Part shown: positions 35,760 through 46,980 of the stretch, piece after piece
Position numbering within the stretch: position 1 is the stretch's first letter
How the letters are laid out: each line of letters starts with the position of its first letter
Assembly: GCA_023014365.1 (NCBI GenBank)
Contig: JAEBUN010000006.1
Coordinates: 186,001-250,000 of the forward strand
DNA from: Lepiota brunneoincarnata
Taxonomy: Eukaryota > Basidiomycota > Agaricomycetes > Agaricales > Agaricaceae
Direction: 5' to 3'
Length of the DNA: 64,000 nucleotides
Program-made: the position numbers and the translations under genes
Notes under the pieces: model-generated
What the model was told of the DNA's origin: nothing
Database searches by the model: none
Seen by the model: only the letters and a program-made list of their open reading frames with translations

Positions 35760-36582
35760 TTAGGAGACCTTCTTAGTGTTCTCGTCACGGTCTACAAGCC
35801 GAGTTGCTGCGCTTATCTTACGTATCGAGTGTGTCAGGAGTGCTGGTACAGAGGCACAGATGAGTATTGCACTCGGCAAGAACAAGGAGAGAAATCGACT
35901 CACCGACAGGCGTAATCAACCAGAGCCCATTCAAGCCCACAAAGTACACCCAAAAGTACAAAAACTCAGGTCGGCTATCCAGACACCCTTGGATGATCGT
36001 GGTGCCATAATACAACGCATTCCCATACATATGTGCAAAGCACATGAGCGCAGTCCACACATAACGCGAGGGAAAACGGTATGCTGTCGCAATGGCAATG
36101 TAAAAGCACAGGGGACCCCATATAGTCTACAAGGTATCCTTGGCATGAAGGTTCAAACGCTTGGGTGGTAAGAGGAGTGCTTACTACCGTTATGGTTTCC
36201 ACGACGAGGACAAATGGGTCGGAATGGAGGTATCGCGAATCAGACTTTGCATATTCTTTCCATTCCTGAGAGATGAGATCCGTGAGGGACGCAAGTGTGC
36301 GGTGGTTTCGGACAAAATGGCCTGGCAAGGGGGGGGGGGGGGGGGGGTTGGGTCGTTGACACTCAACTCCCAGATGGAATTCGAAAAAAATTACCTTCAA
36401 AGAATACGTGGATACAGCCACCTAATCTGCTATTAGCTCTGAACACGGTCCCAAGAGTTGTAAGGCAACCCACAAGAAACGAACCAAAGTGCCGTCACTA
36501 CAAGTTCCACATTTGAACGTGTATTTGGGATGTAGCCCTCCAAGCTTAGGCTCTGGGGGTAGTATGGATGCAAAGGGTTCAT
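35760..36582 (-). CDS. EBP-type sterol delta8-delta7 isomerase
   Basis: Emopamil-binding-protein (EXPERA) family enzyme that moves the sterol double bond from C8 to C7 in ergosterol synthesis, in the ER membrane. Start MNPLHPYYPQSLSLEGYIPN, then ELVVTALWFVSC|GCIHVFFEG, HFVRNHRTLASLTDLISQEW, KEYAKSDSRYLHSDPFVLVV, ETITV, then CFAHMYGNALYYGTT and PEFLYFWVYFVGLNGLWLIT. His, Glu, Glu and Asp residues of the EBP active site region are present (H in CIH, E in FEG, E in VETITV). Five or so exons join in one frame. The intron before HFVRNH contains a 20-base homopolymer (C on the coding strand) next to its acceptor. Basidiomycetes may use EBP in place of or beside ERG2; this is known for some fungi but not shown here. 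Confidence 0.85.
36329..36348. repeat. G homopolymer, 20 bases, in an intron of the EBP gene
   Basis: On the coding (minus) strand it is a C run directly upstream of the acceptor TTGCCAG, in the polypyrimidine-tract position. Confidence 0.85.
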
Positions 36583-36851
36583 AAAACGTGCCCGATGAAA
36601 GTTCTCAGGGTCTCACTGGTCCTCATGCTCACTGATTAAGCGCTCGTACAAATAACCTTGTTACACGTGGTATGTGACATTCCAAAGGCCTCGAGCAAAG
36701 AAAAATAATTATTCACTAATCGTCACGCCCGTGTTGTATTAGACCCTCACAATTAAGTTTCGGGTCGGGTGTATTATCAGACCAGCATTCCCCTGGAGAA
36801 TACCACATGAGCATCTGGTTTAGTACTGCGTACGGGTTGGGGAAAACAAAC

Positions 36852-39192
36852 TTACACAATTCCGGCAGTTTGGAGAGTCGACAAGAAACCACAGACCATA
36901 GCAGAGAAGGCGATGCGAGCTATTACCTTGCCACGGGAAGGGGCAAGAGCGCCAAGCACACCAATCTGGATACCAAGAGACCCAAGATTGGCAAAACCAC
37001 ATAGGCCATACGAGGCGATGGTGTAGGCACGAGGGGAGAGTGGGCTGTCCCCGTGAGTGATATCCCGAAGGTTGAGGTATGCAGCAAATTCATTGGCAAC
37101 GAGCTTGGTGGCCAAAAGTTGGGAAACACGCAAGATCTCCGCACGAGGTGTCCCGAGCAGGAAGGTGATAGGATAGAAGATGTAGCCGATGATGAGTTCG
37201 AGTGTGAGGTGATGGATACCAAAGCCCCGTCCGACCCAGGTCAAAAGTCCGTTGATGCTAGAATTCGATAAGTCACTGTCAGAATGGTTTGGATCACAAC
37301 TTGACTGACGTTGCAACGAGGCTCAGGACCGTCAATACGTTAGTCCTTCAAACGCTCAGTAGTGCTTCTCTTCTACCCAACGAACGACGTACAAAATTTG
37401 ACCAGCAACAATAAGACCAAAGACTGCACCCTGGCTGAACGCGTGAAGGGCGTTTGCCTTGAGTGAGAAGAAATCAGTGATAAAGTGCAAAAAGAGAGAG
37501 AGCTGAACTGACTGGTCGCTTTCCTTTCTCTTCACCACGATCGACAGTGACGCGACCACGAGTGACGGGTTCTTCAAGCTCCGGATACCGCATCTTACTG
37601 ATCGCAATGGAAGCGGGGATGCTCATGACCGAGGAGGTGACCAAGTTCTCAGGAGGAACACCAAGTCCGATGTAAGCCGTAAGTACAGAACCAGCAATGG
37701 TGGAGAATCCGGAAGTCATCGTCAAATCTACAAATGGGTTTTGGTGAAGACTGCTCAAGGCACGAGACGAAGCACCACTGACGGATCTCAGAAACAGTCA
37801 TGACTAAGACGAATAATGAGCAATCTAAGAGAGAGCCTCCAAAATCAAGTAAATTGAACGCACGGTCGACATAGGGCCTGACGAGGCATGCAGATTCTCC
37901 TGGATGATACATTCAACAAAGGCACAATCTTTTGTTGAAAGCTGTAGGTAACCTTGTCCGATCCAAGGCGAAGCGGCAGCAACAACAGCTTCGGCACCAG
38001 AGACATTCATTAGTTTGAAGAAGAACCAAGCGCTATAGGGAATCAGAAAATGTTTAACACACAAGAAGGTAAGTTAGCCTCACAAATTCTTGATGACCCA
38101 TTGCATGACGCCAAGGTAATACATCATCTGGACAAAGGCGACAAAGAAGATGATGGACCCGAGCTACGAAGATTTTGATTATGTAGCTGTCCGAAGCCCA
38201 CGGAGACAACCCGACATACAGTGTTGACGAAGAACCAGTGTTTCGTGATAACGTCAGCATCGAAAAAGAAACCAGATCCGGCATTAGCTTGTTGCAAAAA
38301 GTCGGCGGCGAGGGTCGCAATCCAGCGGAAGATGGAGAAGCCGGCACCAGTCTTGAGCACGAAGAGCTGCGATGGCTTGTTGCAAGAAGAGGCCGACAAT
38401 CACAGTTGGCCTTTTACCAAAAGAACTCAGGACCATTCTTGTTTAGAACGCGTGAACGACAAACCAAGGAATCTGGCTTCTGTCAGTCGAAGTAATCCAG
38501 AAACCGCACTGGAAGAGGAAAAGCCCGAGAACAGAGATTGCACGATCACCGTACGTGGTATTCTACAGAAGGGTGTAATTAGAAAGTGGACGTATCACGT
38601 ATCGTGAAGGGAGACTCTTACGTCTTGTAGGGGGAAGCCAAAAGCGGAACCAAAGACGATTCCTAGCAAGCAGAGCCATCCAAGACCCAGGCGCGCCGTA
38701 TACGGGAGCTTGAAGAACGGACGCTGGACAACAGGCTCCCAAATTGCGCTCACAGGTTTTGTGACGACGGAGTTAGGGATAAAACGGAAAGCAATAATGC
38801 TAGTTGACGGTCAGAATCGTACGACATGAGAGAAGGACCTTGAACGGACAGTATGAAAGCCCAGGCAAACAGTGTTTGTACCACCCTAACGAGTTGAGTA
38901 ATGTGGGTTTCAATGGGAACGTTGGCCAAACATACCATCGACCTCTAGTGGCCGGCAAAATCGTTGCGCTAATCCACCAACCCAAGATGATAGCAGCCAA
39001 GCCAAATAAAATATACGGCCGATACGTCTTGTAAAAAGCCGTGCGCTTTTCTTCCTCCGAATCTTTTCTCAGGACCTCTGGGTCGTTGGCCACCTTCTCG
39101 TCTTTCGACAAGGACGAGCGGCTTCGATTTGCGAGCTGTTCCTTCTCTCCTACACTGGTGATGAGAGCTCCTGGCACAGGTGAAGTAGACAT
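36852..39192 (-). CDS. Concentrative nucleoside transporter (CNT family)
   Basis: Na+- or H+-coupled nucleoside transporter of the CNT/NupC family. Start [17 protein letters not shown], a Ser-rich tail, then TM segments [17 protein letters not shown] and [16 protein letters not shown]. Family motifs follow: [88 protein letters not shown] (CNT signature), [76 protein letters not shown] and [18 protein letters not shown]. It ends LQTAGIV. About ten introns. A surplus base lies at 38367-38368 (Ala GCA/GCG) in the QQAIALFV segment. The join before MTSGFSTI also does not close cleanly and may hold another. Confidence 0.88.
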
Positions 39193-40678
39193 GTTTCCCC
39201 GAGCGTTGGAAGCGAAAGGGCGAAAGGAGGGCAACGGCCAGTGGGGACTGGAGGAAGGAGGCCGCGAAGCGCCACAGGCAGGGGTCAAGCTAATTATCGA
39301 ACTCCAAGGGCGGTGAAGCCATGTGCTCCATCAAAGTCTTCCGTCCGGGGAGCTCACACCGGGGTTAATTTCAGAGCAGATAAGAATCCTAAGCGAGTTT
39401 ATCCATCCCGTATCGTCATTCGAGGAGATTCCCGATTCAAGCGATGGACTGGCATGGGTTCCTTGTCGGCTGCAAGCTCTTGATACTTGGCGCACCCAAT
39501 TTAATATCTGCACCACGACATTTGAACCTTGATGGAGACCAGTCACCACAGTCGCGTTCCATGTGCAATTACCCATACCATGCGCTCGCTGTCAGTCAAA
39601 ATTTTACCCACAAGGCCCAGAACAACGGAGCGGACTGCTCCCGCTGAGCTTCTCCGTGGGAGGCGATGCCGGAGGATGACCATGCAACTTGATTCGCACA
39701 GAAATATCGACCGACCGACTCGGGCACCTCAGCGCGCGACGACCGAGACCGAAATCGGTGAGGGACAAGTTGCGGTTATCTGGGCGCGGTCATCGAAGCC
39801 ACAGAATGTATGTCGTGTGGTACTTACCGTGTGCCAGACCAAATTGAATGGTCTGGGTAAGCGAAACATAGCTCCGTTTAGTACATATTTCATCTGCTTA
39901 CAACCTCGCGCTTCGAGTTGGGGATGTGTCGCAATGGGCATTTAATGAGACAGCTTTGAGCTGAACCCAATATTTTGTCAACAAAATCCAACGTCTCACC
40001 AGGTATATCCCAGCAGAGTGATTCTGTGCCTCGCTAAACGTTACACTTAGTAGACAGATCCCAAGGAAACACAAAAATGTCAGAGAAAACAGACATACTG
40101 ACAACCTAAAATACGATCAGGAAGGTACAGTACTTGTATAAGACTATCATCACGCGGCGAGCAGCTGGCTTGCGTCGTTCCAAGGATGATGTGTGTGCGA
40201 GGTATTCACAGGAGGTCTCGATGAGATCAGATACAACCCTAGCAATGTCTACGAGAATCGAAAGGAAAACATGAACCTTAAGCAGGAGATAATAAGTAGG
40301 TACTGTCAGCGTGGCCTGACATCGGTGGCATGCCGCATAACAGATGGATGCCGAGGACCACAGGTACCAAAAGGAGGATCTGACGACAGAGACTCGCCAG
40401 TCTCGGCCGTATGAGTGTTATGGGGCAACAGGTTTGTTGCCTCTGGCACCGTGGGCATCTGTTGAATTACCAGTTGTTGGTCGCGGTATGAGTGGCTGTA
40501 CTCCAAGGGGGAGGGAGGGGTCCCGGTGTTCACGTATGCTTCCTTCAAGCCTGTCTTGCCCCGTCCTTTATAACTTCATCTAATTTGCGACACGTGACTT
40601 CAGCGTTCAATATCATGTCTATAGAAGTATATTACAACGCCTACTAGCAACCTCTAGCAGTGCGCTTACTCGAACAAC
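39193..40678. other. 1.5-kb region without a supported gene
   Basis: Divergent gap between CNT (-) and PPT (+), so it should carry both promoters. ORFs at 39529-39945 (+) and 40306-40548 (-) are open but lack motifs. The latter (start MKEAYVNTGTPPSPLEY) has Pro-rich protein-like composition and might be a small gene; I could not extend it by splicing. Confidence 0.4.
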
Positions 40679-41895
40679 ATGTTGGCTTCACTTCTCCTTT
40701 ATGGCTGCGCAGCTTCTCTCCTCGTTGCAGCATCCATAGTACCGTCCCCACGTCCTCTTGTTCTTTGGCATGGATTAGGTCCGAGTCGCGTGCGTTGGCT
40801 TTACAAGCGGTTGCTGACCTCTGTTTAGGGGACTCGCATTCTTCCCCAGGAATGCTCGAATTCATGTCGCTCATCAAAGATGTTCATCCTGGCATATTCA
40901 TCCACTCGGTATATATTGATCAGGACCTGGGAGAAGATCGAAAAGCTGGTTTTGTAGGTCGATGTCCTTTTGTCCATACTGGAGACTCGAATCTTTATCT
41001 CTGTAGTATGGAAATATCGATAATCAGCTGGAAATTGTTGCGGAGCAACTGGCCTCAATTTCCGAACTGGAGCACGGATTCGATGGGATTGGTCTCTCGC
41101 AAGGTATGTCCCTGACTCCCTTACGCCTGGTCAACGTTATGCTGGAAGTGATCAAGGTGGCCAATTCCTTCGAGCTTACGTAGAGCGATACAACCGTCCG
41201 CCTGTGAATAATCTTATTACATTCGGTTCCCAGCATATGGGTATTTCCAACATACCGTTGTGTCGTCCGTACGATTTCCTATGTCAAATGTCCCGTAGAG
41301 CGGCCCAAGGCGCTGTATACACTTCTTGGGCTCAGAACAATCTTATCCAGGTAATGTTAATTCACCATGTTCAGCGATGATTTTATGTATTTCATTGACT
41401 AGGCCCAATACTACCGTGATCCAAGCCAATATGAAACCTACCTCGAAGCCAATCATTTCCTGACATCTATTAACAACGAGGTTGAGGAAACGCGCAACAA
41501 GACATATGCACGGAACCTGGCATCTCTCAATAAACTTGTTCTGGTTATCTTCACCAAAGACAAGACAGTGATCCCCAAAGAAACTTCCTGGTTTGGATCA
41601 GAAGAAATCCCGGGTGGCGGTAGCACACTCCACATTTCGTCTGACCAGCGACCACTTATGTCTGGGAAGACGATCATCCCGATGAGGCAACAGCCACTGT
41701 ACTGTCGAGGACTGGATAGGGCTACGGGAATTGGATGAGCAAGGTCGTGTCAACTTTGAGACGTGTGTTGGAGAGCACATGGAGATGGCCAGCTGCTGGG
41801 AAGATATAGTTAACGAATATACTGGTGGGATTGTCGTACTTAGCATGAGACAATGGCATCTATCACGTGATACGTTGTATGGGAGAACAACATGA
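40679..41895 (+). CDS. PPT1: Palmitoyl-protein thioesterase
   Basis: Lysosomal/vacuolar thioesterase removing S-palmitoyl groups during protein breakdown. An N-terminal signal peptide-like segment (MLASLLLYGCAASLLVAAS) precedes PLVLWHGLGDS. The nucleophile motif G-L-S-Q-G is in FDGIGLSQGGQFLRAY. Family blocks NNLITFGSQHMGIS, LCQMSRRAAQGAVYTSWAQN, QAQYYRDP, FLTSINNE, LNKLVLVIFTKDKTVIPKE and TSWFG (with the Asp of the triad in KDKT) follow. The C-terminus reads LREL, FETCVGEHMEMA (His of the triad). A surplus base at 41702-41703 (Tyr TAC/TAT) lies between QPLY and VEDWIGLRELD. With it discounted the gene reads to its stop at 41893-41895. Confidence 0.9.
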
Positions 41896-41947
41896 CCTTC
41901 GTTCGCGGTCAAGCTCAGTCTGCACGGTCTCTCGCAGTCCCGGTCCC

Positions 41948-44900
41948 ATGGATACCTCCTTCACCCCACACCCCCTCCCCAGGTTGAGGGTTCTGAGAAC
42001 GTCTCATTCCGGACGATTTGAGGAGGGCAATAATTCGACTGCATCTTCTTCACAAGCCGGTCCTTCGCGTCTTCCAGATCTCACTCAGTTGGCCGATCTC
42101 AATTTGAGTGATATACGCGCATTTCAGGAACTTACCGACGAAGATGAAGAACAGGATCAGCATCCTACTCCCAGAGTCAACACCGCTCCTCTTTCCGCCT
42201 CTGCCGCTTCCGGCGACAGACTTGCTGACCGCCTGCGCGCTCTCATCACTCTCGTCCCTAACGGGTCTGGTCCGCGAGGCATGCCCACTCTACCCCGCCC
42301 ACCTTCGCCTACGTTCCTTGAGTCGGACTTCGAGGGGGACTCAGCTGCCCCCGCACCCAGCATCGCTCGTGAATCTTTACGCGGCATTTTCTCCAAGGCG
42401 CTACGAGATCCTGGAGACACGCCGCAGAAGAGTAGACAGAGAAGGAACTCGGACGGTGGTGCTAGCGAGCTCGATGCGAGCCCCGCGGCATCCCGAAAGT
42501 GGAATGATGTAAAGGGGAAACGAAAGAGCCTTAGTGATGAGGAGGGAGAAGGCCCGGCAAGTACGTCGCCGCTTGAGTCACCTATTTGTCCTACTCACAG
42601 AACTACAGAGTTGGCGAGTCGGAATTCCCATCATGATACGTCTTCTCAACGCACCATCCTACGGCCTTCACGTGAAGCCAGTGCCGTAGAGTTTCCGCTC
42701 AAATCTATTTCAGGTTGGTGGTGGTTCGTATCGGGCGCGTATGTACGGTGACGAACAGCCTTGTCTAGCCGATGACAGCGACGGTGTGGAAGGCTCTCCG
42801 GCTCCCCGCAGAATTAGCCCTCCCAATGCGACAAGCACTCCATTGCACTCTCTCCGCCTTTCTCAAAATTCGAGTTTGCCGCAGCATTCGAGTTCGTAAC
42901 ATGTATTACATCATCACAGTTAACCTTATTCACCGTCAGAGGTAGATCTATTGGATCAGGATTCAGAAATGCAACGAGTTTTTGGTCAACTCGATAGCCT
43001 TGATGAACCATCGGCATTTCGACAGGAATCCCGTCTGTGTTGAGCCTATCTAATGCTGAGTATTAACTGACGTTTTTGGTCCTTCACCAGATGAAGCTAG
43101 CGTACGACCAACGATTCAAGATAATGTATCGACGGCCGGACTAAGTCCATTGGGAAAGTCAACGCAGACCCCAAGGTTTCCGAGAAAGAGTCTGGATTCT
43201 CGTAGTTCCTGTCAGTCTTTCCCAGAGAATTGAAGTGCTGCACCTCATGCTACCCAACCTAGCCTCTCGTTCGAGTTTCACGCCACCACTTGCAAAATCT
43301 AACCGTATGTCATATGCTTTTTGCTTGCTTCCTAAAGTTAACCATTGGCAGTCCTCGATAATTACCAAGAGCGTCGCGATGACGCCACCAATGGTGGAAG
43401 GAAACGAGGCATCTCACTTCGTGGGTCGACATCACCGCATTTGAAACATAAAAGCTCTTCCCTACAATTGTCAGATCAGTCCAGTTCCATGTCTTCATCT
43501 GATTGTGCGTGTACATTGTCGTCGTCAGATGCTAGCGCTAATCTTGTTTCAGATGTCGAGAGGACTAGGGAGATGGAGCGCGAGAGAAATCATGAACGAG
43601 AGCGCGAATGGAACAGGCCACACTCCAAGACCTACTCGTCCCAGCGGCAATCTACACCCACATTCTCCAGGGTCTGATCATCGTTCGCGAACGTCGAGTG
43701 TTTCAAGCTTGGAATCGCCCCGGCCTGGTTCTGCCCTGTCAAATGTGTCCATGGACTCTGTCGATGCTCCTGGGGCTAGGTTGAGGACCATGTCTGGACT
43801 GGGCGACAGACCGCGGACGCAGAGCCTTTTGAGTACCCCCCGCCCGGGTTCAGCACTATCAAACAAATCTTCTACTATTCAAGACCTTCCTCAAGGCCTT
43901 CGCCGACATCGTTCTCTGACCTCCCGGGCAGATTCTCCCTCAGGGTCTTCCGTGGACAGCGGCAACCAAAGTGGAGAGGTTCAAGCTGAGATTGTGCATG
44001 AGAGGGAGAGGAACTGGAATGCTCCCCGTCCGAAATGGCACCGCCATTCTTTGACCAACACACCCGTTCGCCCCGTGTCACCCGCCCCCTCTAAACAGTC
44101 ATTGTCACCTCATTCTCCTCTGCATCAACATGAGACTGAAGCCGCAACCTCTTCCACTGCGCTGAAAGACACATCCAATATTTCTCGGTTTGACTCCAAA
44201 TCGGAACGCTCCTCGAAGTTCAAGGCAGTGCCCCTTTCGCCCTCCCCAGCGGAACCGCCGCAACGGAGCAGGCTCCTTCCGAGCGCTCGGGCCCCTCACA
44301 CTCCCCATCTATCTACAACAGCTACCAGCACGCCAGCACGTCCTAGATCCCCATCGTCAAAACCTACTTCCCATGGCAAGTCACCCCTCCCCATTCCTTC
44401 CAATCGCAGTCACAAGTCAAAAACCGAAGTCCCCCAAACCCATTCCTGGAATTCAGGTCGAAAACGAGCCTAACACGCCACTAAAGTCGTCCGCAGTTTC
44501 ACTACCTCGTGCTACAAACGGTGAATCGTTGTCTCAACAGTCAATGGAGTTAACCGAGGCCTACAACGTACACGAACCAAACTCCGTATTACCCTCATTT
44601 TCCGATGTCGAGCGACACGTCCCGATCCCGAACCATGACACGATGCATACCGCTTCGCTACTCGGACCTGGTGACTCGTGGGGTGCCATGGAAAACAACC
44701 TTGACGGTGTTGACGAAGGTGAGTCTCGACTTGGTTTTAGTATCATGGTCTGTAACTCATCCATCTTTACTCAGATGCGTTGGCACAAGAACGGACACCT
44801 ACTCTACAAACCATCAATCCGCCACCAGAGGAAAGTCACTTGCAGGCTTCCTCGCACTCGAGCGAAACCTATGAAGATGTCATTTCTACGAGACAAGGGG

Positions 44901-46679
44901 TACCTCCTTCCCCAGATTTTCAGCCCGTGGACCTGGACCAATCTTCTGTGCGCTCATCTTTGTTGACACCCCCTCGATCCCGCCAGTCGTCTCTAAACAG
45001 CCTGAAGCCTGAGTTCCAGACGCCCCCACCACCGACGGGCCTTCCTGATCTACCAGGACCACCGTTGTCTGTTTCAGGAGATGAAACTGAGTCAGATTTT
45101 GCGTCACACCTCGGAACTACCCCGGCTGATGAAGTGGTCAATGAATATCGAAAGGGTAATCTTATTGCTCACCAGACACCGAAGCCCCCTGGGGCTTGGT
45201 ATACCACACCTGCACCTTCCTCTCGGAACCCTGTGATCCAAAAGGACTCAAGGGATGGGATTGCCGATTCCACAGACGATGATCGACCCGAAAATACCCC
45301 CCCTCATGTACAATCCCTTTTCCCTCAGACTCCTGCACCACCGGGTGGTTGGATGAATACACCGATGGCACATGGAAACACGCACACAGACCCACAGGGA
45401 CAGGAGTCAGTTCTCAATGAGGGTGGCCTCAACACCCCAGTGGCGTCTCTTGGGAGGAATAGCGCTTTACCTTTCAAGACCCCAGCCCCTCCTGGTGCGT
45501 GGGCAAGCACTCCCGGTGTAAGGAAGAGTATCCTGAAAGTCAGATTTGAACCAGGCGTGGTTAGCCACGCTGATGGTCCCTCCGAAACCCAGGATGACAT
45601 TGTCAGCCAGGCCACAAATAAATGGATTTACACTGGAGCCTCGTTCCACTACCCCTGAACCAGTCATGCCTGCAACTCCACCTTCGAAAAGCCCTCGGAA
45701 GCACCGAAGGTCACAGGGTATACGGATAGTTGATGCATATGGTAATGAGCAGACAGAAGATAGGGTCCGCAAACGCGACGCTCCGAGTCCAACACCCCAA
45801 ACACCTCGGAGCCGGGGTGCAATTCGGATTGTCGACGCTATGGGACAGGAGTTGAAGGCGGACAGACAGCCAAGTGAGGCTGATGATGACACAGATATTC
45901 TGAGTCAAGAAGTGCCGATGAGCCGTACAGAGGCTTTACAGCGTGTCCGGCAGGGTATCTTGGAGTTGGCTGAAGGGATTGAATCATTGGACCTGTGTGT
46001 TTTTATTACTTGGACCCCCTTTTTTTCATGGCTAATGAAATTGTTCCCTAGGACGAGTACAGCCCAAGAGGCCAACGCTGCTCGCATCAAAGAGCTAGAT
46101 GAAGCTTCTCGTGCGTCAAGGCAGTCGAGGGAGCGTTTAGCACGGGATATGCACACAGCAGAAGCGGAATTACGTCGCCGGGTCCAACAAAAGGTGTGGT
46201 TCTGTGGTGCATGGTTTTCGTGACTGACTGACTTCGTAATCTTATTTAGGTTGTCACTGCGGACAGCTGGCCGGGTAGTGTTGCTAGAAACCGCTGGTTT
46301 CTATTCCTCATTGGGATACTGCAACTGGTTCTTGTTTTTATCATGTACCGGTAAGCCGACGACCACCAGTACACTCAACTTTCTCTTATTTTGCTGCAGC
46401 GCCTCTGTCCTGCGAGCGCGCAAGATGTTCCTCACGAATTACTACGATCCATTTAATCCAGACCTATTTCTATATACCACACACCCGGATACCCAATATG
46501 CTACACCAAAAACATCGTGGGGCCTGGTCGCCCAGGCCGCTCGCAACGGCAATCTAACGGCATTTACGGGGGCTTTTCGCGAAAATCTATCAATCCTTAT
46601 CAAGGGGTGTCACCAGCAGTTATGGGATGTGTGGGGGGATGATCCCAGCCGACCAGTTGGGGTTTGGCCACCTACATAG
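41948..46679 (+). CDS. Large low-complexity protein with C-terminal coiled coil and membrane anchor
   Basis: Function unknown; perhaps a nuclear envelope or spindle-pole-associated protein (inference from layout). Most of its length is Ser/Pro/Arg-rich. Repeats visible: three TP(A/K)PPG(A/G)W...TP units (about 45175, 45330, 45480), the last running into RKSILKVRFEPG; two copies of IRIVDA-x-G-x-E (about 45720 and 45825); ERER/RPRPGSALSN units near 43570-43860. Near the end a coiled coil (ANAARIKELDEASRASRQSR) is followed by a hydrophobic anchor (NRWFLFLIGILQLVLVFIMY) and a luminal-like tail with YYDPFNPDL. Three surplus bases are inferred: 43623-43624 (His CAC/CAT), 44410-44411 (Ser AGT/AGC) and 45613-45614 (Ala GCC/GCA). 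The start is chosen at 41948, beyond the PPT stop. Confidence 0.65.
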
Positions 46680-46980
46680 TCTATGTTTTATGTTCACCAT
46701 TTGTTGTATTGCATGGCACTACTTATGTTACCCGCCCGTCCTGGAGAGCGGCCCCCGTATGAGTAATCCGCAGGTGCCACAAGCTTGAGTCGACTCCACT
46801 CTTTAGTATAGCAATGACGAACAGGGTGGAAATCGTTGTATTCTAGCGTGGGATCATCTTTCCTTCACGGTTGTTGCTTGGGTCAAAATGTCCGGGCCAT
46901 TGGTGATGATCAAAGCCGCCTCCAGAAAGGCCTGAACATCGATCATCACTTTTCTTCACTTGTTACTCTCTACTCTCAAG
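46680..46980. other. Intergenic, no gene seen
   Basis: Short spacer between the anchored protein and the mechanosensitive channel; no ORF of note. Confidence 0.5.
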
